Positions 25,714-34,497 are shown, counted from the stretch's first letter. The stretch: DNA of 40,105 nucleotides from Thermococcus sp. 21S7 (GCF_012027615.1 NZ_SNUT01000010.1:1-40105); one strand, 5' to 3'. Notes: generated by a model not told the origin, from the letters alone. Made by a program: numbers and translations.

Positions 25714-26535
25714 ATGATAAGCGAGGCGGTCAGGGAAATCAGTGAATTCTCACGGCGGACCGGTATCGATAAAAAAAGGATTCTCGTCCTCTTTTCGGGC
25801 GGAAAGGACTCAAGTTTAACCCTGTACCTCCTGCGGAAGGCGGGCCTTAACGTATCGGCGCTGACCTTCTTCCACAGGTGGAGCTGGAGGGAACCGCTGA
25901 GGTGGGCGATGGGGTTCACCAGGGGTCTTGGAGTGGAGCACTACCTCGTTGACATCACGGACGGTCTCCTCCGAGAGGTCGTGGGGAGGAAGGGGCCGGT
26001 CTGCATCAACTGCAAGAAGGTCATGCTCTGGAACGCCAAGTGGTTTGCCCTCAACAACGGCTTTGAGGTGCTGGCCAAGGGCGACAACGCCAACGATAAG
26101 GTAATCGGTGCCCTCCTCGACCAGTGCGAGACTGATATAAGGCTCTGCGGGCTTCCAAAGATGGGAATTCCATTCTTCCGCCCGCTCATAAATTACACCG
26201 CGGAGGAGGTCGAGGCGCTCGCCGAAGAGGCAGGAATAAGGCCCTACCGCATGTACGAGCACTCGCGGAGGAGGCAGTGGCGAGAAGGCTGCCCGCTCCA
26301 GTACATTGACAGGGAGGAGATTGTAACGCCCGCGCTGATGGATTTGGCCTACCGGGTCAACGTTGAAGTGAGCAGGCTGGCGAGAAGACGGAGGGTTCGC
26401 ATGAGCGTTCGCGTACCGAGCTTCGAGGTCATGTGCTGGGGCTGCGACGGGGAAACCCTCCGGGAGGTGGGGGAGATTATCTCGAAGTTTGGAGGGGATG
26501 AAGGTGAAGCTTCCGCTCGGAAAACTGAGAAATGA
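25714..26535 (+). CDS. PP-loop ATP pyrophosphatase-like protein (adenine nucleotide alpha hydrolase fold)
   Basis: This 273-residue protein has the PP-loop SGGKDS at 28-33. The family activates a substrate by adenylation, often for thiolation or amidation. Cysteine pairs follow: GPVCINCKK, QCETDIRLC, REGCPLQY and, near the end, VMCWGCDGE. These recall the metal-cluster or sulfur-carrying cysteines of TtcA/Ncs6-like tRNA thiolases, although the arrangement is not that of NcsA. The exact reaction is unknown. The last 38 bases overlap the next gene, which encodes a PurM/HypE-like protein, so the pair is cotranslated and probably acts in one pathway. Confidence 0.82.
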   Translation: MISEAVREISEFSRRTGIDKKRILVLFSGGKDSSLTLYLLRKAGLNVSALTFFHRWSWREPLRWAMGFTRGLGVEHYLVDITDGLLREVVGRKGPVCINCKKVMLWNAKWFALNNGFEVLAKGDNANDKVIGALLDQCETDIRLCGLPKMGIPFFRPLINYTAEEVEALAEEAGIRPYRMYEHSRRRQWREGCPLQYIDREEIVTPALMDLAYRVNVEVSRLARRRRVRMSVRVPSFEVMCWGCDGETLREVGEIISKFGGDEGEASARKTEK

Positions 26536-27508
26536 TGTTCTGAGGGACGTCGTGTTCCCCAACCTGGGAGTGGAGGACATGAGGGTTGTGTACGGACCCA
26601 GGGAGGGGTTCGACTCGGCGGTTCTCGAATACGACTGCGACCACTACCTGGTGGTTGCCACCGACCCCGCCCTCGGTGTCCCCCATGAAACCTTCGGATT
26701 CTTCTCGTACCACTTCGCGGCCAGCGACGTGGCGGTTTTTGGAGCGAGGCCAAGATGGCTGGTGGTTGACATCCTCCTCCCCCCGGGAAGCGAGAGGGAA
26801 TTCATTGAGAGGGCGATGCGCGACCTGAACACCGAGTGCAGGAAGTACGGGAGTTCAATAATCGGGGGACACACCGGGGTTTACCCAACTATAGCCGAGC
26901 CAACTTCAACGACCACTGCACTGGGGCTGGTGAAGAGGGACGAACTGAGGCTTCCGCTGGCGAAACCGGGTGACAGGATTGTGGTCACGGGCAAAGTCGG
27001 TCTTGAGTTCGCCGTTTCTGCCGCATATTTCCGCGAGAATGAGCTGAGAAAGCTCCTGAGCTTCAGGGAGATTGCGAGACTCAAAAGGTCATTTAGGTTT
27101 GAAACCGCTGTTCCGGATGCCCTCACGGCAAAGCCTTTCGTGAGGGGTATGCACGATGCCACGGAGGGGGGTTTAACCGCCCTTCATGAGATAGCCGACA
27201 ACTCCGGGGTCGGATTCAGGGTCTATGCCGAGGGACTTCAGCTCGACCCGATGGTGAGGAAAGTTCTCGATTTCTACGGCCTCGATCCCTGGGGCGTCTC
27301 CTCGACCGGCACGCTGATAGCGATAGTTCCCCCAGGGAACGTCGATTCCTTGATTACAGAATTCAACAAAAATGGAATTATTGCATTTGAACTCGGCGAG
27401 TTCACCGCCGATAGGAGGCGCATCCTAATCGAAAACGGGGAAGAAAGGGAGTTTCCGACGTTTAAGAGCGATCCCTACGTGGAGCTGTACAGCAAGGAAC
27501 TCACTTAA
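26498..27508 (+). CDS. AIR synthase (PurM/HypE-like) family protein
   Basis: This 336-residue protein has the fold shared by PurM, HypE, SelD and ThiL, which use ATP to activate or dehydrate their substrates. The N-terminal half has the acidic substrate loop GFDSAVLEYDCDHYLVVATDP and the signature SSIIGGHTGVYP. The C-terminal half has PGDRIVVTGKVG, MHDATEGGLTALHEIADNSGVG and STGTLIAIVPP. No C-terminal HypE cysteine is present, so it is not the hydrogenase carbamoyl-dehydratase, and it differs from purine-pathway PurM in several blocks. The ATG at 26498 follows TTGGAGGG. It overlaps the PP-loop gene by 38 bases and the convergent pelA by 8. Confidence 0.85.
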   Translation: MKVKLPLGKLRNDVLRDVVFPNLGVEDMRVVYGPREGFDSAVLEYDCDHYLVVATDPALGVPHETFGFFSYHFAASDVAVFGARPRWLVVDILLPPGSEREFIERAMRDLNTECRKYGSSIIGGHTGVYPTIAEPTSTTTALGLVKRDELRLPLAKPGDRIVVTGKVGLEFAVSAAYFRENELRKLLSFREIARLKRSFRFETAVPDALTAKPFVRGMHDATEGGLTALHEIADNSGVGFRVYAEGLQLDPMVRKVLDFYGLDPWGVSSTGTLIAIVPPGNVDSLITEFNKNGIIAFELGEFTADRRRILIENGEEREFPTFKSDPYVELYSKELT

Positions 27509-28574
27509 TCCTGAACCTCAGCAGCGCCGCCAGCCCTCCGAGGGCCTTCAGCTTGTCGCCGCCCTCGTGCTCCGAACTTACCACGACCACCTCGCCGCGG
27601 GAGTAGCGAACCGCGTCCATGAGCTCCTCTATCTTCTCCCTGTGCTCGCCTTTGAGGAGCTCGTCGAGAACCAAGAGCGTCTCAACCGCGCCGTAATTGA
27701 CCGCCTCCTCGACCTCTCTAAGACCGTAAGCCGCTAGACCGTTGTTTCTGGCCACGTTTTCGAGCACCTTTTCAACGAGCTGGACTTCCTTGGCAACGCG
27801 GTTCTCGTGATAGACTTTATCGACCGTACCGCGCCTTATGACCTCGTAGATGCCCGTCCTTCCGGTCACGCTCGTGTCCTCGATGACCACCTTCTTAGCT
27901 AACTCTGGATAGTTCTCGCGCAGGAACTTGTAGAAGTCCTCCTTGACGAAGCCGGGGCCAGCTACGATTGCCCTCTCTATGCCCTCGCGGCTTATTATCT
28001 CCTCCATGCTCTTCGCCACGTCGTGGAAGAACTTTTTCTCCTCGCTCTCGCGGTTGGTGCTGTACCTCTTCCCGCCGAGGTTGTAGCGTATCCCCTTGAG
28101 TATCTCGACGCCGTACTCCCTGATTATCGCCATGTCTGCCTCGCCGTCATCTATGACGACTATCATGACCCTTGCCCTCTTTGACGCCTCAACCGCTTCC
28201 TTCAGCCTCTCGATGTGGTGCTCCTTCCAGCGGGACTTCTGAATGGTGACGACCGTGCCCTCTTCGATGGCTATCGTGTGGTACTTTCCAAGGGGGACGT
28301 CGTCCCTGCTGGCGTAGACGATGGGGCCGGTAACGCGGACCTGGTTGGCGAACTTGTGGAAGTTTATCTTCTCCGCCCTAACGCCGAGAAAGACGGGAAT
28401 CACCTCGACCTTCTCCGCCCTGAGCGAGTCCGAGCGCTGGGCCTGCTTCCTGAGTGTTTTTGCGTAAACAACATCTCCAGGGTCGATGATGTGGTACAGG
28501 TGCCAGAGGTCGTCGAGCGTCTCGGCCTTAACCTTCACCTTGCCCTCCTTGACGTCCTGGTGGATTATCTGCAC
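27501..28574 (-). CDS. pelA: Pelota, ribosome rescue factor
   Basis: aPelota binds the empty A site of stalled ribosomes and, with aEF1A and ABCE1, splits them in archaeal mRNA surveillance. The 357-residue protein has the N-terminal Sm-like domain (KVKAETLDDLWHLYHIIDPGDVVYAKTLRKQ, to about 125) and two eRF1-like domains (about 130-265 and 270-357). The GGQ motif of eRF1 is absent, as it should be. GTG at 28574 is the start, preceded by GGGGTGAG. The 3' end overlaps the AIR synthase-like gene by 8 bases. Length is normal. Confidence 0.95.
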   Translation of the reverse strand: MQIIHQDVKEGKVKVKAETLDDLWHLYHIIDPGDVVYAKTLRKQAQRSDSLRAEKVEVIPVFLGVRAEKINFHKFANQVRVTGPIVYASRDDVPLGKYHTIAIEEGTVVTIQKSRWKEHHIERLKEAVEASKRARVMIVVIDDGEADMAIIREYGVEILKGIRYNLGGKRYSTNRESEEKKFFHDVAKSMEEIISREGIERAIVAGPGFVKEDFYKFLRENYPELAKKVVIEDTSVTGRTGIYEVIRRGTVDKVYHENRVAKEVQLVEKVLENVARNNGLAAYGLREVEEAVNYGAVETLLVLDELLKGEHREKIEELMDAVRYSRGEVVVVSSEHEGGDKLKALGGLAALLRFRIK

Positions 28575-28622
28575 CTTCTCACCCCTTTCGGAGTACGGGC
28601 GACGGTTTAAAAACCTGCCACA

Positions 28623-29030
28623 TCACATGAAGCCCTTCATCATCCTAAGGGTGTCGGGATGGTACTTGATCTCGATGTGCTTCATCCCGAAAGCGTTCAT
28701 AAGAATGGAGTTTGCCTTCGCTCCCATTATCATGACATCATTTCCGCGGTATTTTATAATGGCCGTCTTGCCCTGGGAAGCCAAGTCTTCGGCGTAGAGC
28801 TTCATCTCGTTCATCATCTTCATTTTCTCCCTCATGCCGCCCTTTCCGGACCCCATTATGGGCGAGAAGGCATCCATCAGCTTTTTCATCTTATTTGGGT
28901 CGTGGATGTCGATTATAATCTCGTCCCTGGTTAGCGTGAAAGAGTCGTCTCCCACGGCTATCGTGACGGAGCCACAGCAGATAGCGTTTTGAAAGCCAAG
29001 GGCCAGTCTAAAGAGGGGGTGAAGGTCCAT
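28623..29030 (-). CDS. Unknown protein, methionine-rich helical middle
   Basis: This 135-residue protein is of unrecognised family. Strands at the N-terminus (SVTIAVGDDSFTLTRDEIIIDI) precede a methionine- and lysine-rich helical middle (KMKKLMDAFSPIMGSGKGG and EKMKMMNEMKLYAEDL). A second strand-rich half follows (TAIIKYRGNDVMIMGAKA). There is a CC pair near residue 18. No membrane segment is predicted. The start is uncertain: ATG at 29030 after GGTGAG is used, and an in-frame GTG at 29045 overlaps the stop of the upstream gene. It is cotranscribed with the small upstream gene ending at 29042. Confidence 0.65.
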   Translation of the reverse strand: MDLHPLFRLALGFQNAICCGSVTIAVGDDSFTLTRDEIIIDIHDPNKMKKLMDAFSPIMGSGKGGMREKMKMMNEMKLYAEDLASQGKTAIIKYRGNDVMIMGAKANSILMNAFGMKHIEIKYHPDTLRMMKGFM

Positions 29031-29041
29031 ACTCACCGCGC

Positions 29042-29248
29042 TCACTCCTCTTTGATGGGCTTGATCCTGAATCTAACCTCACCATCCATCCTGAAGTCGT
29101 TGAAGCTCATCCGTACCTCGTTCTCGCGCAGAATCTGAATGATGACCTCCATAAGCCCCATTCCTGTCTTAGAACCGGGTATTGCTGCCAGGTCAAGCCC
29201 GATGGTCTCGACCTTCTTCATTTCCCCCTCAATGTCGCCGACCACCAT
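29042..29248 (-). CDS. Unknown small protein, first gene of a two-gene operon
   Basis: This 68-residue protein (MVVGDIEGEMKKVETIGLDL to RMDGEVRFRIKPIKEE) has alternating strands and helices and no recognised family. It starts at ATG 29248 with GGGGTGG as ribosome binding site. A degenerate TTAGGAAACCTTGG (minus strand, near 29271-29284) sits 23 bases upstream, partly like the feo and peroxiredoxin operators. It is followed at once by the 135-residue unknown gene, suggesting that the two proteins work together. Confidence 0.65.
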   Translation of the reverse strand: MVVGDIEGEMKKVETIGLDLAAIPGSKTGMGLMEVIIQILRENEVRMSFNDFRMDGEVRFRIKPIKEE

Positions 29249-29344
29249 GCTACCACCCCACGTAAATTTTCCAAGGTTTCCTAAGAAAAATTACTCGGAG
29301 GTGCTTTTAAAAGTTACTGAGTGTTAGAAAAAGATTGGGAGGAC

Positions 29345-30391
29345 TCAGATGAGTTCCCTCTCGGTCTTGGTGAGCCTCAGCGCACCGTTCTCCGTTATGA
29401 GCACGGTGTCCTCGATGCGGACGCCGCCGAACTTGGGAAGATATATTCCCGGCTCGATTGTGATGACCATTCCTGGCTTGAGAACGGTCTCGTCCTGCTG
29501 GCTAACGCCCGGCCACTCGTGAATCTCCAAGCCGACGCCGTGACCGGTTGAGTGTATGAAGTAATCCCCGTAGCCGTACTCTTTGATGACGTCCCTGACG
29601 ATGGTGTCCAGCTCCTTGGCGGTCATTCCCGGCCGCGCCGCCTCGACTCCCTTCTTCTGAGCCTCCAAAACCGCCTCGTAGATGTCCCTCTGCTTCTCGC
29701 TGGGGGAGCCCACGACTATGGTTCTGGTCATGTCGGAGTGGTAGTGCCTGTAAAGCGCTCCCTCGTCGATGACGACCAGGTCGCCCTTCTCTATCCTTTT
29801 GTCGCTCGCCACTCCGTGCGGCAGTGCGGCGCGCGGGCCGCTGGCTATTATCGTGTCAAAAGCGGGCTTTTCCGCCCCGTTCATTTTCATGACGTACTCC
29901 ATCTTGGCTGCTATCTCCCTCTCGCGCTTGCCTTCGCTTATCTCCTCTATCGCGGCCAGCATTGCCTGGTCCGCTATTTCGCAGGCGGCCTTTATGGTCT
30001 CAACCTCTTCAGGAGTCTTGACTATCCTGAGCTCCTTGATAACGTCGTCAACCACAACGAAGTCCTCAACGCCGAGCTTCTCCCGATAGGCCTGAACCGA
30101 GGAATAGCTCATCCTGCCCTCTATTCCAAGGCGGTTGATACCGAACCCCTTGAGCTTCTCGTATAGCTCGTCTCCCCTCTTGAACTTGTCAACCGGAACG
30201 CGGGAGGTTTCGCGAGCCTCCTCGTACTCCAGTTCCGGGACGAGGAAAAGGGCATCGTCAGCGGTCACGAGCAGATAGCCCCCAAGGACCGGCGAGCTTC
30301 CCGTGAAGTAAAAGAGGTTCGGCTTTGAGGTGATTAGAACACCATCGAGTTCCTTTTCGGCTATGAACTCTTTGAGCTTTTCAATCCTCAT
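29345..30391 (-). CDS. pepQ: Xaa-Pro dipeptidase (prolidase)
   Basis: This metal-dependent dipeptidase cleaves Xaa-Pro dipeptides in peptide catabolism. The 348-residue protein has the length of Pyrococcus furiosus prolidase and all five dinuclear metal ligands at the same numbers: D209, D220, H284, E313 and E327 (VVIDEGALY, HYHSDMTRT, STGHGVGLEIHE, TIEPGIY and VRIEDTV). The N-terminal domain (about 1-120) is the creatinase-type dimerisation domain. It has its own transcription unit and is divergent from the HAD gene, with promoters in the 106-base gap. Confidence 0.97.
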   Translation of the reverse strand: MRIEKLKEFIAEKELDGVLITSKPNLFYFTGSSPVLGGYLLVTADDALFLVPELEYEEARETSRVPVDKFKRGDELYEKLKGFGINRLGIEGRMSYSSVQAYREKLGVEDFVVVDDVIKELRIVKTPEEVETIKAACEIADQAMLAAIEEISEGKREREIAAKMEYVMKMNGAEKPAFDTIIASGPRAALPHGVASDKRIEKGDLVVIDEGALYRHYHSDMTRTIVVGSPSEKQRDIYEAVLEAQKKGVEAARPGMTAKELDTIVRDVIKEYGYGDYFIHSTGHGVGLEIHEWPGVSQQDETVLKPGMVITIEPGIYLPKFGGVRIEDTVLITENGALRLTKTERELI

Positions 30392-30497
30392 TAGGCAACC
30401 ACCCGTTTCCTGTAATCCCGCCGAGAATAAAACCCTTTCGGAAGCCCCTTCGGATGGGCCGGAAAAAGTTATAACCCCGTCGGTGATACCTTATGGT

Positions 30498-31166
30498 ATG
30501 GTGACGTACCTCTTCGACTTCGATGGAACCTTAGTGGACAGCACGGGCGCGGTTGAGAAGGCCCTCCGCATAGCCATTGAGAAGACCGTTCCTGCAGTCA
30601 TCGAGAGCGACCTGTACGAGGATTACTACAAGGCCCTGTTCCTCTTCATCAAGGGAAAGCTGACCTACCAGTACCTCGGGGTCATACACGAACTGGTGGC
30701 ACAGGGAACCATACACGAGTACTACAAGCTCATGCCCCGGTACATCAAGGACTTCCCCGACGCGAGGAGGGTTGTTCGGGAGCTCAGGGCGCGGGGGAGG
30801 CGCGTCATAAGCTTCTCCGGAGAGCACACCTACCCCGGCGGGAAGGTCATCTTCATGAAGAAGACGAACTGGTACGACGAGTTCGACGAGGTGATAACCT
30901 TCAGGGGAACCAAGGACATGCTCAAGAAGTTCCAGACACTGCGAGAGTTCTATCCGGATGAGCCCTTCGTGTGGGTGGACGACAGCCCGGGAAGGTTCAC
31001 CTATATACTTGACGAAAACACACTTCTCGTTCAGAAGGCCTCCCCATACAAGAGCGACGTCGCTCTCCTCTTCGAGAGGCAGAACTTCTTGAAGATACGA
31101 AGCATCAGGGAAGTGCTGGAGATAGACGATGGACTCTCCGCCTTCTCCGAGGGGGATAAAACTTAA
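30498..31166 (+). CDS. HAD-superfamily hydrolase
   Basis: This 222-residue phosphatase-type HAD protein has motif [10 protein letters not shown] (nucleophile D7, acid D9), a motif II Ser in [10 protein letters not shown], Lys residues in [11 protein letters not shown] or KDMLKKF, and motif [14 protein letters not shown] helical cap lies between about 15 and 85. The substrate is not evident. The start ATG at 30498 is taken with GGTGAT at 30482-30487, which is farther than usual. The frame upstream is a shadow. The L35Ae gene follows after about 40 bases. Confidence 0.85.
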   Translation: MVTYLFDFDGTLVDSTGAVEKALRIAIEKTVPAVIESDLYEDYYKALFLFIKGKLTYQYLGVIHELVAQGTIHEYYKLMPRYIKDFPDARRVVRELRARGRRVISFSGEHTYPGGKVIFMKKTNWYDEFDEVITFRGTKDMLKKFQTLREFYPDEPFVWVDDSPGRFTYILDENTLLVQKASPYKSDVALLFERQNFLKIRSIREVLEIDDGLSAFSEGDKT

Positions 31167-31207
31167 AAATACCGCCGGACGAACCTCCTCCGGTGGAGGT
31201 GGGGACG

Positions 31208-31474
31208 ATGGCCAGGGGAAAGGCTCTCGTCCTTGCCTACGCCGGGACCAAGGAGCACCAGGACAACCACCACATGATTCTGAAGCCCCTCGGCATCGAC
31301 GACAGGAACGCAGCTTCGAGGCTCATAGGCAGGAAGGTCGTCTGGAGGACGCCGACCGGCAGGAGGATGTACGGCAAGATTCTCAAACCCCACGGCAAGG
31401 GGGGCGAGGTAAAGGCATACTTCAAGCCGGGCCTGCCCGGTCAGGCACTTGGTGACTACGTCGAAATCCTCTGA
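31208..31474 (+). CDS. rpl35ae: 50S ribosomal protein L35Ae (eL33)
   Basis: This 88-residue ribosomal protein is found in Thermococcales and eukaryotes. The basic start [15 protein letters not shown] is followed by [48 protein letters not shown] and the C-terminal GDYVEIL, which are family landmarks. The ATG at 31208 follows GGTGGAGGTGGGG. The trm1 gene starts 47 bases after its stop and the two may be cotranscribed. Confidence 0.96.
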   Translation: MARGKALVLAYAGTKEHQDNHHMILKPLGIDDRNAASRLIGRKVVWRTPTGRRMYGKILKPHGKGGEVKAYFKPGLPGQALGDYVEIL

Positions 31475-31520
31475 GCGCAACCCTTTAAACCTCCCAACCT
31501 TTTCTTTCTCCGGTGAGAGG

Positions 31521-32657
31521 ATGGAGTTCGTCGAGGTGCGCGAGGGTCTTGCAAAAATCCTTGTCCCAAAGGCGGAGAGAATATACGACGCCCCCGTCTT
31601 CTATAACCCGATAATGGCATTAAACCGGGATATAAGCGTCCTGGCCGTTGAAGTGCTCAAACCGAGGACCGTTCTCGATGCCCTCTCTGCCACTGGAATC
31701 AGAGGCATCCGCTACGCCCTCGAAACCCCCGCAGAGGAGGTCTGGCTCAACGATATAAGCGAAGATGCCTTCAATCTGATTCTGGAAAACCTCCGGCTGA
31801 ACCTCGGCGTCGATGGGGAGAGGATAGGTGAGAGGAGGTTCTCATTCGAGGGAGAGAAGAAGGTTATAGCCAACCTCGACGACGCCAACAGGCTCATGGC
31901 CGAGAAGTTCAGGCACTTTGATTTCCTCGACCTCGACCCCTTCGGCTCACCGGTGGAGTTCCTCGACACGGCACTGAGGAGCGTCAGGAGAAAAGGAGTT
32001 TTAGCGGTCACCGCCACCGACACCGGCGTCCTCTGCGGCGCCTACAGACACGCCTGCCGCAGGAAGTACCTGGCGGAGCCGATAAGGGGAGAGCTCTGCC
32101 ACGAGGCGGGTTTGAGGATACTCATCGGAACCGTTGTCAGGTACGCCGCTAAGTACGACCTCGGCGTTGAGGTTCTCTTAGCATACTACCGCGACCACTA
32201 CTTCAGGGCCTTTTTGAGGCTCAAGAGCGGCGCTAGGAAGGCCGACGGGAGCATTGAACGGCTCGGCTACCTGTGGCAGGATGAAAACGGCAGGTTCGGG
32301 TACGAGAACTCCTTCCTGCCCAAAAGACAGGGCGCATACGGTCCCCTCTGGCTCGGTCCGCTCAAGAGCCAGGAGTTCGTTGACGAGGTGCTGAAGCTGG
32401 CTGAAGAGCACCCCCCCGCCCACAAGAAGACGCTCCCGTTCCTCGAAACCCTCGTGGAGGAGCTGGACGTTCCTTTCCACTACGATACCCATGCCCTCGC
32501 TAGGAGGAACAACCTCCAGGTCGGAAAGCTCGCGGAGATAATCGAGACCCTCCGCGGGAAAGGCTACTCCGCAACGAGGACGCATTTCTCGCCGGTGGCC
32601 ATCAAGACAGACGCACCCTTCGACGAGGTGCTGGAGGCGCTGAGGGCACTTCACTGA
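31521..32657 (+). CDS. trm1: tRNA (guanine(26)-N2)-dimethyltransferase Trm1
   Basis: Trm1 methylates the exocyclic amine of guanosine 26 in tRNA to m2G or m22G. The 378-residue protein (Pyrococcus enzymes are about 380) has a SAM-binding Rossmann domain with [17 protein letters not shown]. The catalytic motif is [16 protein letters not shown] (DPFGS), and a C-terminal domain is specific to Trm1 (about 260-378). The ATG at 31521 follows CGGTGAGAGG. The frame upstream overlapping L35Ae is not used. The stop is followed by a T-rich tract. Confidence 0.96.
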   Translation: MEFVEVREGLAKILVPKAERIYDAPVFYNPIMALNRDISVLAVEVLKPRTVLDALSATGIRGIRYALETPAEEVWLNDISEDAFNLILENLRLNLGVDGERIGERRFSFEGEKKVIANLDDANRLMAEKFRHFDFLDLDPFGSPVEFLDTALRSVRRKGVLAVTATDTGVLCGAYRHACRRKYLAEPIRGELCHEAGLRILIGTVVRYAAKYDLGVEVLLAYYRDHYFRAFLRLKSGARKADGSIERLGYLWQDENGRFGYENSFLPKRQGAYGPLWLGPLKSQEFVDEVLKLAEEHPPAHKKTLPFLETLVEELDVPFHYDTHALARRNNLQVGKLAEIIETLRGKGYSATRTHFSPVAIKTDAPFDEVLEALRALH

Positions 32658-32707
32658 CTTTTTTCTTTCATCAGGCCTCACCCTTCACGGCGGGGAGGAG
32701 GTCAGCG
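32658..32707 (-). mobile_element. IS605-type right-end relic between trm1 and the ferritin gene
   Basis: The plus strand here contains CACGGCGGGGAGGAGGTCAG (32686-32705), preceded by TTTTTTCTTTC and GCCTCACCCT. The reverse complement of 256-300 has the same succession (ATTTTTCTTTT, GCCTCGCCCC, CACGGCGGGGAGGAGGTCAG). No transposase gene lies beside it, so only an end or a small derived element remains. The T-run may also serve as the trm1 terminator. Confidence 0.6.
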
Positions 32708-32752
32708 ACACCCATTTAACCTCGGCCGCCGTTCTTTCCAGGGGGTGAGGGA

Positions 32753-33847
32753 ATGGACGAGATGCTTGAACTGGCGAGGGGCTTTTATAGGGACGAGTAC
32801 GCAGACTCGGTTCTCTACGCCCAACTGGCCAGGATAGAGAAGGACGAGGGGATAAGGAATGAATTTCTGCGGCTCTCGAATATCGAGTCAAAGCACGCCA
32901 AGTTCTGGCACGACTTCATAAAGCGACATGGGGGAGAGGTTCCGAAGCCTTCGGTTAAGAGGCTCACAATATTCAGCGTCAAGCTCCTCAGGAGACTCCT
33001 CGGCCCCGGCTCGGTCGCCTCGCTCCTTGAGATGGGCGAGAACAGTGCGATACAGAAGTACTTCAAATACCTAACGACCTATGCCGACAAGTTCAGCGAA
33101 GAGGAGATGAAGGAGATAAAGGACGTTATACTGGACGAGCTTGAGCACGAGAAGTTCTTCTACGAGAGCAAGGAGCGATTCCACGTCGAGAACACCCGCG
33201 ACCTCGTTCTGGGCATGAACGACGGGCTGGTTGAAATCCTCGGTGCCGTCACTGGTCTCTCCGCGGTGTACCCAAACAACCCGCAGCTCGTCGGAATAAG
33301 CGGCCTCATAGTCGGTGTAGCCGGTGCGCTCTCGATGGCCATAGGCACCTTCGTCTCGGTTCGCTCCCAGAGGCAGATTAAGGAATCCATCCGCGACAGG
33401 ATGGAGGTCCTCTTCAGAGTTTCGCCAGAAAGGGCGGCCGAAGAGCTTGTGGAGAAGCTCGTCGAGGGAGGAATGCCGGAGGAGGTTGCGAGGGAGGTCG
33501 CAAAGGAGCTCGCCGACAACAGCGATGCGATTATGCAGCTCCTCCTCCCGGAGGCGGAGGAGAACGAGATAAGGGCGGCGCTCTACACCGGTCTTTCTTA
33601 TCTGGTCGGTGTTGCCTTCCCTGTTACGCCGTACTTCCTCGCGTCGGGCTCGCTGACGGCCCTTCCCTTCTCGATACTGCTTGCTGGCTCGGCCCTGGCG
33701 ATAGTGGCGACCCTGATATCGCTCCTCTCCGGAATCTCAATCAGGAAGAAGGTCGCCGAGATGGTGGCGACGGGCCTGGGTGCGGCGTTCCTGAGCTATC
33801 TCTTCGGCCGGCTCATGGAGGTTCTCTTCAACGTCTCGGCGCTTTAG
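32753..33847 (+). CDS. Ferritin-like domain fused to VIT1/CCC1-type iron transporter
   Basis: This 364-residue two-part protein has an N-terminal ferritin/rubrerythrin-like four-helix domain (about 1-145) with iron ligands in EYADSVLYAQLARIEKDE, NIESKHAKFWHDF, MGENSAIQKYF and DELEHEKFF. The C-terminal VIT1/CCC1 domain has about five membrane helices, starting at HVENTRDLVLGMNDGLVEILGAVTG. The architecture is that of membrane-bound ferritins such as MbfA, which oxidise or bind iron and export or store it. The ATG at 32753 follows GGGGGTGAGG. The 3' end overlaps the convergent vapC by 4 bases. Confidence 0.9.
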   Translation: MDEMLELARGFYRDEYADSVLYAQLARIEKDEGIRNEFLRLSNIESKHAKFWHDFIKRHGGEVPKPSVKRLTIFSVKLLRRLLGPGSVASLLEMGENSAIQKYFKYLTTYADKFSEEEMKEIKDVILDELEHEKFFYESKERFHVENTRDLVLGMNDGLVEILGAVTGLSAVYPNNPQLVGISGLIVGVAGALSMAIGTFVSVRSQRQIKESIRDRMEVLFRVSPERAAEELVEKLVEGGMPEEVAREVAKELADNSDAIMQLLLPEAEENEIRAALYTGLSYLVGVAFPVTPYFLASGSLTALPFSILLAGSALAIVATLISLLSGISIRKKVAEMVATGLGAAFLSYLFGRLMEVLFNVSAL

Positions 33848-34242
33848 AGGTAGAGCACCTCAACGCCGAGTTTCTCCGCTATTTCTCCCTGCTTTTCGTC
33901 GCTGGTGGCAAGTTCGCCATACTTCAGGGCCTGAGCGATGTAGAGGGCGTCATAGATTGGGATTCGGTGGTTAACAGCTATCCCCCTTGATTTCTCCAAA
34001 TACTGCATTCCACTCTCAAGAACGACGACGTTCGGGAGAGCATCCACAACCTTTGATCTCTTATTGAACTCCTCCAGGGATATCTCACCGTAGAGGACGT
34101 GATGTTTCCAGAGGGCGTTTGAAACCTCTGCCAAGGCATAGTCAAGTGAGACGACGTCTTTAGAAAGTAGCTCCTCTACCCGTTCCCAACCGGGTTCAAG
34201 GAGAACGTACTTCGCAAGGACGGAGGCGTCAATTGCTATCAC
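33844..34242 (-). CDS. vapC: VapC-family PIN-domain toxin
   Basis: This 132-residue PIN-domain ribonuclease is the toxin of a type II toxin-antitoxin pair. The acidic active-site residues are in place: D5 (MIAIDAS), E39 (LAEVSNALW), D98 (PIYDALYIAQA) and D115 (LATSDEKQ). The target RNA is unknown. The antitoxin gene lies directly upstream and overlaps it by 14 bases, the usual antitoxin-first order. The toxin looks intact. Confidence 0.92.
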   Translation of the reverse strand: MIAIDASVLAKYVLLEPGWERVEELLSKDVVSLDYALAEVSNALWKHHVLYGEISLEEFNKRSKVVDALPNVVVLESGMQYLEKSRGIAVNHRIPIYDALYIAQALKYGELATSDEKQGEIAEKLGVEVLYL

Positions 34243-34450
34243 GGTCCTCCCTCACGTATCTTTTTGCGGTTCCTTCTTTAGCAGGAGTTCCCCCAGCGAG
34301 CAGCTCGTGCATCATCTCAATGGTTCTTCTTTTCTCCTCTTCGTTTATTCTCAAGACTATGAACGCCCTTATCTCCTCGCTCCAGTTAATATCGTACTCC
34401 TTCATCTTGGCCTTTAGTTCATCGGGAATACGGACGCTTATCACAGCCAT
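34229..34450 (-). CDS. vapB: VapB-like ribbon-helix-helix antitoxin
   Basis: This 73-residue antitoxin pairs with the VapC encoded downstream. The first 45 residues fit a ribbon-helix-helix fold (AVISVRIPDELKAKMKEYD strand and helix, then NWSEEIRAFIVLRI). The charged C-terminus (AKEGTAKRYVREDRDSN) should wrap the toxin. The two genes overlap by 14 bases. Such proteins commonly repress their own promoter; A+T-rich sequence upstream (34460-34497) is a likely site. Confidence 0.88.
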   Translation of the reverse strand: MAVISVRIPDELKAKMKEYDINWSEEIRAFIVLRINEEEKRRTIEMMHELLAGGTPAKEGTAKRYVREDRDSN

Positions 34451-34497
34451 GCAACCACCATTTACAAAAACGCATTACAAAGATATAAACATTACTG

